NCBI GenBank assembly: GCA_002083555.1
Contig: MSXN01000010.1
Span: 1-45,549, forward strand
Direction: 5' to 3'
DNA: 45,549 bases
Source: Nitrospira sp. ST-bin5
GTDB taxonomy: Bacteria; Nitrospirota; Nitrospiria; Nitrospirales; Nitrospiraceae
In this document: one piece after another, positions 32,628 to 39,857 of the stretch
Numbering within the stretch: the stretch's first letter is position 1
How the letters are laid out: every line of letters begins with the position of its first letter
Program-made: the position numbers and the translations under genes
The notes under the pieces: generated by a model
The model's input: the letters and a program-made list of their open reading frames with translations, nothing else
Told to the model about the DNA's origin: nothing
The model's database searches: none

Positions 32628-33593
32628 TTACTTCGCTTTTGCGGGGAGCTCCCACGGAACCATGGGCATCAAGTTCGTCGAGGGCTTGGCATCGGGAGAG
32701 GCCAAAAGAACGGCGATTGCGCCGCGAAGCGCCCCGGTCAGGGAGTGCGTGACCAGCGGGTAGGCGCCGGCCGACTCAACGACGACGTCGAATGTTGCCG
32801 CGCTGCCCGGTCCGACCACGTAAGTCTGCACGCCGGTCAGTTTATTGGCCGGATTGCCGCTCTCATAGACGTTGTCCCAGATCTCGCCGATCGGATGGAA
32901 CGAGGAGAACTCGTTCGGGCCGGCGTTGACGAAATAGACACGTACGCGCTCGCCTGGCTTGGCGTCGAGTTTGCCGCCGCCCGTGACGAACGGATGATAT
33001 TTGAAGATGCCGCCGTTGAACATCACTCCGTCGAATTTCCGGTCGAACATGGCCTGCACATCGTTCGGATTCTTGAAGTATTCGGATTGGACCAGAACAT
33101 ATTCGCGGTCCGCTTTGGGCCAGACGCTCGCGTCTTTCGGATCGACGATGATGGCGCCGAACATGCCGCGCGCGACGTGCTGGATCATGGGCGGGGCGCC
33201 GCAGTGATAGAAGAAAATGCCTGGCTTCTTGGCGACGAAGGTGTAGCTGATGGTTTCACCTGCGTTGATGGCCTTGTAGTTCTTTAGGAAGTCGATCTCT
33301 GCCGCATGGAAGTCCATGGCGTGGGGATTCTTATTGGTGGCCGGGTTGGTGAGCGTGAAGTTGATGGTGTCACCTTCCGTGACGCGGACGACCGGACCTG
33401 GCATGGTGCCGTTGAATGTCCAGGCCGCGTACTTCTCTCCGCCGCCGTCGATGACGATGTCGGACTCCACGGCAGTCATGTGGATGTCGTGAGTCTTCGC
33501 GGATGCATAGGACGCCTGTCCCAGCAATCCGGCGAGCGCAATCGCGGTGGCTCCCGCGAGTGTCATGGCCCGTTGTGATTGTCTTGTCATCAT
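32628..33593 (-). CDS. nirK: Copper-containing nitrite reductase
   Basis: 321-aa periplasmic multicopper protein reducing nitrite to NO; in nitrite oxidisers its physiological direction is debated. A signal peptide ends near ASYASA|KTHD. Ligands map cleanly: type 1 copper H91, C131, H139 and M144; type 2 copper H96, H130 and H283; catalytic D94 (HAMDFH) and H233 (SSFHPIGEIW). Two cupredoxin domains, no fused cytochrome or extra domain. GAGAGGAG lies upstream of the first ATG (33593); a second ATG follows immediately. A terminator follows the gene and a Crp/Fnr-type site precedes it. Confidence 0.94.
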   Translation of the reverse strand: MMTRQSQRAMTLAGATAIALAGLLGQASYASAKTHDIHMTAVESDIVIDGGGEKYAAWTFNGTMPGPVVRVTEGDTINFTLTNPATNKNPHAMDFHAAEIDFLKNYKAINAGETISYTFVAKKPGIFFYHCGAPPMIQHVARGMFGAIIVDPKDASVWPKADREYVLVQSEYFKNPNDVQAMFDRKFDGVMFNGGIFKYHPFVTGGGKLDAKPGERVRVYFVNAGPNEFSSFHPIGEIWDNVYESGNPANKLTGVQTYVVGPGSAATFDVVVESAGAYPLVTHSLTGALRGAIAVLLASPDAKPSTNLMPMVPWELPAKAK

Positions 33594-33693
33594 TGTGGAA
33601 CTCCTCTCTGAATGGTTGGTCGAACTCTTCCCGTCGAAGGCGCTGACGGTCCTTGTATATGAAGGCCTCAGTTACGCGTCGACTGTGTGTGTG

Positions 33694-33735
33694 AGGATAC
33701 GGAGTGCGCAGGCAAAAAAATATGACGTATATCAT
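33694..33735 (-). promoter_or_regulatory. Candidate Crp/Fnr-activated nirK promoter
   Basis: ATGAC-N4-ATCAT (33722-33735) is a TGA-N6-TCA palindrome one base per half-site from the FNR consensus TTGAT-N4-ATCAA. On the minus strand TATCCT (33699-33694) lies with its centre 32 bases downstream, so the site would be centred at -41.5 of a start near 33687, the standard class II activator position. No -35 box is needed there. The regulator is probably the adjacent Crp/Fnr gene. Confidence 0.6.
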
Positions 33736-33773
33736 GTTTTGAAAATATACCAGAAAGGTGGATCGGGAGAAAG

Positions 33774-34526
33774 CTATGCAGACGCCAGGGCCTTGAGGGC
33801 GGCGAGATCGCGGATCATGAGGCGGGTCGCCGTTCCGGACACGAGGCGATCGCGTTTGAACCGGCTCATGATGCGAATGGCGGTCTCGGTCGTCGTGCCC
33901 ACCATGTTGGCCATATCCTGGCGGGTCAGTCGCATCGGGAGCTTGATGCCTTGCGGATCCTTCACCCCGTTCTTCGTCGCCAACTCTACCAGGAGCGAGG
34001 CCAGCCGCTGGTCGGCGCGGTCGAGGGCCAGGACCTTGGCTTTTTCCTGGGCTTCGTTGAGGCGATTGCCGAGATGCTTGATGACTTCGATAGCCGCCTC
34101 GGGATTGCGGCGCAGCATCTCGAAGTAGGATTTCTTGTTCATGCGCAAGATGCTGACATCACCCATCGGCTGCGCCGTGCCCGGGTGGCGGGCTCCTTCA
34201 AAGGCGGCGGCGTCGCAGCAAAAGAGGTCGCCGGGCATGAGCATCTTCAGCGTGCATTCTTTCCCTTCCGGGCTCGACTTGACGCACTTGACCGTGCCTT
34301 CCTTCACGATGTGGAAGTATTCGGTCGGATCGCCTTCCCGGAAAATGACGTCTTTCTTGGTGTAATGCTGCTCGGTCAAGTCCTGGAGCACGCGTTGCCG
34401 GTCTGCGCTGGAGAGAATCTTGAGCAGGGGGATATGGTTGAGTTCACCCTGGGCGGATGAACTCAACCGGCGATTACTTGATGATTTGCTTGACGGCTTC
34501 GACAATGGATCGCGCTCCGATGCCAA
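33774..34526 (-). CDS. Crp/Fnr-family transcriptional regulator
   Basis: 250 aa from a TTG at 34526. The cyclic-nucleotide-type sensor domain spans about 30-150 (FREGDPTEYFHIVKEGTVKC, MLMPGDLFCCDAAAFEG), the dimer helix 150-180, and the winged helix lies at the C-terminus (RLTRQDMANMVG, TTTETAIRIMSRFKR), with E214 and R218 positioned to read TGA/TCA. The N-terminal FNR cysteine cluster is absent, though C81, C91, C103 and C104 occur in the sensor domain. The start is unclear: TTGs at 34526, 34505 and 34466 are possible, and the first two lie inside the transketolase gene. Tandem with nirK. Confidence 0.88.
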   Translation of the reverse strand: MASERDPLSKPSSKSSSNRRLSSSAQGELNHIPLLKILSSADRQRVLQDLTEQHYTKKDVIFREGDPTEYFHIVKEGTVKCVKSSPEGKECTLKMLMPGDLFCCDAAAFEGARHPGTAQPMGDVSILRMNKKSYFEMLRRNPEAAIEVIKHLGNRLNEAQEKAKVLALDRADQRLASLLVELATKNGVKDPQGIKLPMRLTRQDMANMVGTTTETAIRIMSRFKRDRLVSGTATRLMIRDLAALKALASA

Positions 34527-36339
34527 AATGATCGACGAGTTCGTCCGGCTTGCCGCTATGGGGAATGGTCCGGACGGCGAGCTTGTGAACTTTCACGCCT
34601 TCGGCGCTCACGGCGCTCAGGACGGCATCGCCGAGTCCCCCGTGCGCGTAGTGGTCTTCCACGGTCAGAAGGCGCCCGTGGGTGGCGCGTGCGCTGGCGA
34701 TGAGGGTGGTTTGGTCGATGGGGGCGATGCTGTACAGATCGACCACACGAACCGCGATGCCCGCTGTCTTTAATTGATCATGCGCCTTAAGGGCTTCGAA
34801 GAGTGTGACGCCGGCTGCCACAATCGTGAGTACATCGTTTGCGCTTTGGCGGAGGACTTTGCTGCCCCCGATCGGAAACATCTCGTCAGGGCCATAGATC
34901 ACCGGGGATTTCGGTCGTCCGGCGCGGATGTAGACCATCCCTTTGTGGTTGGCGGCTGCTTCGACCAGACGATAGGTGCAGGTGGCGTCTGAAGGGTAGA
35001 GGACGACGACGCCTGGCTGTGCCGCCATCATCGCAATATCCTCAAGCCCCATTTGCGAAGGACCGTCTTCGCCGATGCTGACGCCCACGTGGGTGCCGAC
35101 CAGCTTGATGTTGGATTGACTGATAGCCGCCATCCGGATGAAATCGTACGCGCGCGTGAAGAACGCGGCAAACGTGGCGACGAAGGGAACTTTGCCGCAG
35201 GCGGCGAGGCCGGCAGCGGCGCCGAGCATGTTCTGTTCGGCGATGAAGTTTTCAAAAAACCGGTTTGGAAATTTCTTGCCGAATTTGTCCGTGTAGGTGG
35301 AGTTCTTGACGTCGGCATCCAGTCCGACCACTGAAGAGTTCACACTTCCGAGCGCTTCAAGTGCCACGCCAAAGGCTTCACGCGTCGCGGCGGCCTCGCC
35401 CACTTTATAGGGTGAAGGGGGAAGCGCAGCTTTTGTCGCCGGCGCGGGCGTGGCGGAGGCGGGCCGGTTGATTTGTACAGTTTCGCCGGAGGGTTTCAGC
35501 TGCTTGGTCAATTCATCGATTGCCTTTTGCGTCTCTTCTCCCTTGGGAACCGGTTTCCCATGCCAACTGGGGCTGTCCGCCATGAATGACAGGCCGTGCC
35601 CCTTGAAGGTCTTGGCTAATATGACAGTCGGTTTCCCTTTTGTGCGGGACGCTTCATCAAAGGCGGCAACGAGCGCGGCAATGTCATGGCCGTCGACGAC
35701 GATGGCATGCCAGCCGAATCCTGACCAGCGTGCGCGATAGCCTTCCATATTGTGTTGCAACATGGTGGGATCGCTTTGCCCCAGTCTGTTCACATCGACG
35801 ATGGCGCAGAGATTATCCAGGCTGTGATGCCGGGCCACTTCAGCCGCTTCCCAATTTGATCCTTCGACGGACTCGCCATCGCCCATGAGCACGTAGGTTC
35901 GGTGGTCAAATTTATCGATGGATTTCGCGTTCAGGGCAATGCCGATTCCAACGGGGAGTCCTTGTCCGAGCGAGCCGGTCGCCATATCGACAAATGAAAG
36001 ACGGGGAGTCGGGTGGCCCTCCAGGTCAGATGCCAATGTCCGCAACTTTAAAAGGTCGCTCTTGGGGAACAGTCCTGCTTCCGCCCAGGCCGCGTAAAGC
36101 AAGGGGGCGGCATGTCCTTTTGACAGGACGAAACGATCGCTGTTCGGGGCTTTGGGATTCTTCGGGTCGTAGCGCATGACGGAGAAGAAGAGTGTCGCCA
36201 CGATGTCGGCAGCGGAGCAGCAGCTGGATGGGTGGCCGCTGGCCGCTTCGGATGTGGCTCGAACGCTTTCGATACGGAGTTGCGTGGCCTTGTTATGAAG
36301 GGCATTGAGGGACTCTGGGGACAGGGCTGCACTGGCCAT
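34474..36339 (-). CDS. tkt: Transketolase
   Basis: 621-aa thiamine-diphosphate enzyme moving two-carbon units between sugar phosphates (pentose phosphate and Calvin-type cycles). It is the single-chain, metazoan/archaeal-like length. Thiamine site GDGESVEGSNWEAAEVARHH; substrate histidines in SGHPSSCCSAADIV and LSKGHAAPLLYAAW; pyrimidine domain from about 315 (FIAEQNMLGAAAGLA); C-terminal domain from about 485. AAAGGAG precedes the ATG at 36339. A flexible Ala/Pro linker (residues 293-310, SATPAPATKAALPPSPYK) separates the two halves, which are separate genes in some bacteria. Confidence 0.94.
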   Translation of the reverse strand: MASAALSPESLNALHNKATQLRIESVRATSEAASGHPSSCCSAADIVATLFFSVMRYDPKNPKAPNSDRFVLSKGHAAPLLYAAWAEAGLFPKSDLLKLRTLASDLEGHPTPRLSFVDMATGSLGQGLPVGIGIALNAKSIDKFDHRTYVLMGDGESVEGSNWEAAEVARHHSLDNLCAIVDVNRLGQSDPTMLQHNMEGYRARWSGFGWHAIVVDGHDIAALVAAFDEASRTKGKPTVILAKTFKGHGLSFMADSPSWHGKPVPKGEETQKAIDELTKQLKPSGETVQINRPASATPAPATKAALPPSPYKVGEAAATREAFGVALEALGSVNSSVVGLDADVKNSTYTDKFGKKFPNRFFENFIAEQNMLGAAAGLAACGKVPFVATFAAFFTRAYDFIRMAAISQSNIKLVGTHVGVSIGEDGPSQMGLEDIAMMAAQPGVVVLYPSDATCTYRLVEAAANHKGMVYIRAGRPKSPVIYGPDEMFPIGGSKVLRQSANDVLTIVAAGVTLFEALKAHDQLKTAGIAVRVVDLYSIAPIDQTTLIASARATHGRLLTVEDHYAHGGLGDAVLSAVSAEGVKVHKLAVRTIPHSGKPDELVDHFGIGARSIVEAVKQIIK

Positions 36340-36467
36340 CGGAACTCCTTTCAGGAATTGAATGCTTCGTAGGTTGCCGGCGCATGCTTCTCTACGTCAG
36401 AGATCGGCAGAAACGCGGCGGGGCATGAGGCTAACAAAACGATGGAAGGGAGTCAATGAAGGGACTC

Positions 36468-36513
36468 GCGATCTTCTTGCTTGAGCCTCGGAGACCTCAA
36501 GGAAGAAGATCGC
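36468..36513 (-). terminator. Long hairpin after the FN3 lipoprotein gene
   Basis: 18-bp arms GCGATCTTCTTGCTTGAG (36468-36485) and CTCAAGGAAGAAGATCGC (36496-36513) with one mismatch and a 10-base loop. It starts 24 bases past the stop of the upstream gene and precedes the transketolase promoter region, so it probably ends that transcript; there is no T-run. Confidence 0.7.
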
Positions 36514-36536
36514 AGAAAATGAACGGATGGTTCAGG

Positions 36537-36929
36537 CTAGGCCTGAGACGAGGGTGTCACTGTCGAGACTTCGCTTGAGCAGGCGCTCTCGAGGCCATTG
36601 TAGGAGCTAACCGTAAAGTAGTAGCGAGTGTCGGGTTGGAGGTTCGAAATTGTGGCGTTCGGTGATTCGACAAATTGAGCCGCTTCATACGAGCAGGAGC
36701 CTGACTGCCCGGGAGATTGTCGCCCGTAGTGGACATAGTATCCGACAATCGACGAATCTTGTATCGGGTTCCATGCGAGTGAGGCTGTCGGGAGTGCTGC
36801 GCTTGAGGACGTGGAGACGGCGGGAGCGCCATCTCCGCCACCACCACAGCCGGTTAGCAGCATGCAGGAGGTCAACGCAATGCTTGTGGACAAGATACGC
36901 ATGGATTGGTTTCTCATTTCATCTTTCAT
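36537..36929 (-). CDS. Fibronectin type III domain lipoprotein
   Basis: 130 aa. A signal sequence with lipobox (LTSCMLLTGC) and a glycine linker (GCGGGGDG) are followed by one FN3 module: LAWNPIQDSSIVGYYVHYGR, then ATISNLQPDTRYYFTVSSYN. Two cysteines (GSCSYE and ESACSS) could form a disulfide. Probably a surface or periplasmic lipoprotein mediating binding; the partner is unknown. Three in-frame ATGs (36929, 36917, 36902) compete and none has an outstanding ribosome binding site. Confidence 0.8.
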   Translation of the reverse strand: MKDEMRNQSMRILSTSIALTSCMLLTGCGGGGDGAPAVSTSSSAALPTASLAWNPIQDSSIVGYYVHYGRQSPGQSGSCSYEAAQFVESPNATISNLQPDTRYYFTVSSYNGLESACSSEVSTVTPSSQA

Positions 36930-37358
36930 TGAAGGGGATTCTTTCTACTTGATTGAAGGCTGGAGGTGCAATCTCACAATGTCGAACGGCGCGGGCTGTT
37001 CGTCAAAGGCGTTGAGCTAGCGCTCAGCGCAACAGCCGCCATGATGAGTAATATGAAGAGGATCATTACTTCCCGCTCCCTTATTGATGGGAAGTACGTC
37101 AAGCAAAACATAGGCCAAGGACAAATAAGCCTTTCTCCGAAGTGCATATTGAGATTTTGAATGGAATTTCTTGCCTGCATTGCAGAGTCTGAATGCTTTG
37201 ACCTTCAGGTTGGCGAATGCCCAGAGCGATTTTACTGAGATCTCTCATTCCGATGGTGTAGGTGGATGCCTTCACTTTCTACACATGTTTTTTCGAATTG
37301 GGACGTCAATTCGTAATTTAGGACAAGCAGCAGGCTGGACTTGGAGGATTGGTAGGGA
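36930..37358. other. Gene-poor, A+T-richer stretch
   Basis: About 430 bases between the FN3 lipoprotein and the TauE gene. The composition is more A+T-rich than the flanks. A 30-codon hydrophobic minus-strand frame (MILFILLIMAAVALSASSTP) exists but is too short to support on its own. I see no RNA gene or riboswitch core here. It probably contains the FN3 gene promoter. Confidence 0.45.
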
Positions 37359-38204
37359 CTAGGTTTTGGATTGTGACGCGGCCCGCTCTCGAAAATATCG
37401 ATAGAGAAGCACGGCATTGAGTAGGACGACGATCGAAAGGATGCTGTAAGTGGTGAAGGTGCTTGCCAGATTCAGTTCGACGAGCACTCGTGAAAGTCCA
37501 AATCCGACGATGATGGCATCAAAGCTCATGCAGAGCCGCCGAAATGTTTCAGGATCCATCCAGCGGATCAAGAATACGCCGAGCGGAATACCCAGTAAGA
37601 CGCTTGGCACGATGTAGGGCATGACCTTCATGCTCTCAACGCTGTAGAACCCGATGATGCCGTAGGCGATGGCGGTCAACGTCGCTTCGGCGACCCGGAT
37701 CACGCCCAGCGCCGCGCGAAAATCCTGTTTTTCATATCCCTGATTATTGAAGAGGAGCGCCAGCGGTGGTCCTGAAATGGTGGTGACCGAATAGAGTGTG
37801 CCGATGCCGACTCCGAACGGAACCCCAATGGCTTTTTCAGCTTTGATCGGTTTGCGGATGCCGGCCGCTTGAAGCAGAATCAACGGGAGCAGCATGAAGT
37901 AGGTAACGAACTTGACCCAGGCCGGTTGCACCATCGAGAGGATGTAGCTGCCGATGGCGACCCCCATGGCGAGGCCAATCAGGATGGGCACGACACGCCG
38001 GAAAATGTTGGGGATGTTCTGGCGATTGAGAAAGAGGACATAACTATTCAGGACCAGCTCCACGAGCACCATGGCGGGATTCAAAATGCGATTCGTATAG
38101 AACAGGAGGGCCACCGGCATGGTAATCGAGGAGAAGCCGTAGCCCAGCGCGCCGTTGACGGTCGCGGCGACGAACGTTATGAGTACGAGGACGATCTGAT
38201 CCAT
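37359..38204 (-). CDS. TauE/SafE-family anion exporter
   Basis: 281-aa inner-membrane protein with about eight helices in two repeats. The family hallmark GALGYGFSSITMPVALLF appears in repeat 1, and a GIGTLYSVTTISGPPLALLF equivalent opens repeat 2. Relatives export sulfite, sulfoacetate or other small anions. AGGGGAT lies just before the ATG, and the stop of the upstream Rrf2 gene is only 2 bases away, so the exporter is under that regulator's transcript. The substrate is not determinable; sulfite is the default guess. Confidence 0.9.
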   Translation of the reverse strand: MDQIVLVLITFVAATVNGALGYGFSSITMPVALLFYTNRILNPAMVLVELVLNSYVLFLNRQNIPNIFRRVVPILIGLAMGVAIGSYILSMVQPAWVKFVTYFMLLPLILLQAAGIRKPIKAEKAIGVPFGVGIGTLYSVTTISGPPLALLFNNQGYEKQDFRAALGVIRVAEATLTAIAYGIIGFYSVESMKVMPYIVPSVLLGIPLGVFLIRWMDPETFRRLCMSFDAIIVGFGLSRVLVELNLASTFTTYSILSIVVLLNAVLLYRYFRERAASQSKT

Positions 38205-38206
38205 GG

Positions 38207-38641
38207 TTATCCCCTGCGATGGCTTGCTGCAAAATCATTGAGCGTACAATTATCGAGGATGCCGGCAATGGCATCGCGGACCGGACCCATCACATGTTGA
38301 ACCGGGCACTCGGCCTTGTCCGCGTAGGGACAGTCCCGGCACTTTTGGTAGGCGGTTTTGCTCACGCAGCCGATGGGGGCAAGTGGGCCATCCAAGATGC
38401 GGATCACTTGACCGACAGTAATCTCCCCGGGGGGCTTGATCAGGGTATAGCCGCCTTTGAGACCTCGCCGGCTGGCCAGTAACCCGGCTCGTTTCAGCGC
38501 CAGAAGAATTTGCTCCAGAAACTCGATCGGGATGTGCTGGCGCTTGGCAATTTGGTGGCGCTGCAAGGTCGTCTGTTCGTAGGCGAGCGTGAGTTCAATG
38601 AGCGCCCGGAGTCCGTACTCGCTTTTCTTGGAAAGCTTCAC
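38207..38641 (-). CDS. Rrf2-family regulator with four cysteines
   Basis: 144 aa. The N-terminal winged helix is typical (MKLSKKSEYGLRALIELTLA, QIAKRQHIPIEFLEQILLAL, RRGLKGGYTLIKPP). The sensor loop has C92, C101, C104 and C112 (GCVSKTAYQKCRDCPYADKA then EC), close to IscR C92/C98/C104, so an iron-sulfur cluster or thiol switch is plausible. First gene of a two-gene operon with a TauE exporter; a palindrome at 38663-38675 is its likely operator. It could respond to sulfite, cysteine or redox state. Confidence 0.9.
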   Translation of the reverse strand: MKLSKKSEYGLRALIELTLAYEQTTLQRHQIAKRQHIPIEFLEQILLALKRAGLLASRRGLKGGYTLIKPPGEITVGQVIRILDGPLAPIGCVSKTAYQKCRDCPYADKAECPVQHVMGPVRDAIAGILDNCTLNDFAASHRRG

Positions 38642-38662
38642 GCCTTGTCTTTCTAAAATGAA

Positions 38663-38675
38663 TTGACTTAGTCAA
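38663..38675 (-). promoter_or_regulatory. Palindromic operator candidate of the rrf2-tauE operon
   Basis: TTGACTTAGTCAA is a perfect 13-base palindrome centred 28 bases upstream of the Rrf2 ATG. The half-site GACT/AGTC also occurs in IscR-type operators. On the minus strand TTGACT can serve as a -35 element, so a bound repressor would block initiation. Confidence 0.6.
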
Positions 38676-38824
38676 GTTTTGACACAGTAATGGAGCCTGA
38701 TCAGATTCGTCAAGCTCCTGGTTCCTATTACGCTTGAGAACCTATTCAGATGTTGGCTCGATGCCCCGATTCGTTTCTCTCTCAAGAACACGATGCAACT
38801 CTTTGATCCATGAGGGATTGTTGC

Positions 38825-38854
38825 TTGACAGCATGAAAGCATTCTTGTTAGCTT
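38825..38854 (+). promoter_or_regulatory. Possible glyQ promoter
   Basis: A perfect TTGACA (38825-38830) is followed after 18 bases by TAGCTT (38849-38854), preceded by TG one base earlier (extended -10). A start near 38861 would exclude the upstream TTG at 38853 as the glyQ initiation codon and favour the GTG at 38919. Confidence 0.4.
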
Positions 38855-38918
38855 GGCACGCTATTTTTCTCCGGCGGCAACTGGTGAGTCTTCTATCGAC
38901 TTAATCGTTGGATCATTC

Positions 38919-39839
38919 GTGAATTATCAAGATCTCATTCTGACGTTAAGCAGGTTTTGGGCTGATCGAGGCTGTGTCATTCAGCAGCCGTACGATATGG
39001 AAATGGGGGCGGGAACCTTTCATCCGGCTACCTTCCTGCGCTCCCTCGGTCCTGAACCCTGGCGGGCCGCCTATCCGCAACCCTGCCGTCGTCCCACGGA
39101 CGGCCGCTACGGGGAAAATCCGAACCGCATGCAGCATTACTATCAGTACCAGGTGGTGCTGAAGCCGGCCCCTGACAATATCCAGGAGCTCTATCTCGAA
39201 AGTCTTGCGCAATTGGGGATCAATCCCAAACAGCACGACATCCGATTTATTCAAGATGACTGGGAGTCTCCCACGCTCGGGGCCTGGGGGTTGGGGTGGG
39301 AAGTCCGTCTGGATGGAATGGAAATTACCCAGTTCACCTATTTCCAGGAAATCGGCGGGATCGAGCTGGCGCCCATCACGGGTGAGATCACCTACGGCAC
39401 AGAACGCATCGCTATGTATCTGCAGCAGGTCAACAATGTGTATGACCTCGCCTGGACCGATCAGGTCAAGTACGGCGACATCCATCATGAAACCGAAGTG
39501 CAGGGATCACGCTACAACTTCGAAGAAGGCGATGTGGCGATGTTGATGCAGGCCTTTCAATCGCATGAGGCTGAATGCAAGCGGTTGCTTGCGCAGACCG
39601 AGAAGCGTTTGACCTTGCCAGCCTATGACTACTGCATCAAATCCTCGCACGTGTTCAACCTGCTCGACGCGCGCGGCGCCATCAGTGTGGCGGAGCGCAC
39701 CGGCTACATTGCACGGGTTCGGGCGCTGGCCCGGCAATGCGCGGAACGCTACATCGAAGAACGGGCTGCCATGGGGCATCCCCTCATGGCTCGTGCGACA
39801 AAGCAAGGGACTCAACACGCCGGTCGCACGCGATCTTAA
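38919..39839 (+). CDS. glyQ: Glycyl-tRNA synthetase alpha subunit
   Basis: 306 aa, close to E. coli GlyQ. The catalytic subunit forms glycyl-adenylate and charges tRNA-Gly as an alpha2beta2 enzyme. The conserved start NYQDLILTLSRFWADRGCVI leads into QQPYDMEMGAGTFHPATFLR and NRMQHYYQYQVVLKPAPDNI. The GTG at 38919 is chosen because homology begins there; a TTG at 38853 would add 22 residues unlike the family. Followed after 18 bases by glyS on the same strand. Confidence 0.94.
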   Translation: MNYQDLILTLSRFWADRGCVIQQPYDMEMGAGTFHPATFLRSLGPEPWRAAYPQPCRRPTDGRYGENPNRMQHYYQYQVVLKPAPDNIQELYLESLAQLGINPKQHDIRFIQDDWESPTLGAWGLGWEVRLDGMEITQFTYFQEIGGIELAPITGEITYGTERIAMYLQQVNNVYDLAWTDQVKYGDIHHETEVQGSRYNFEEGDVAMLMQAFQSHEAECKRLLAQTEKRLTLPAYDYCIKSSHVFNLLDARGAISVAERTGYIARVRALARQCAERYIEERAAMGHPLMARATKQGTQHAGRTRS

Positions 39840-39857
39840 TTCTCTAAGAAATTGTCT

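Noticed and set aside
36974..37180. Short minus-strand frame ending in a hydrophobic 30-residue peptide
   Set aside because: A signal-like stretch alone is weak evidence; no conserved features or clear independent start could be shown.
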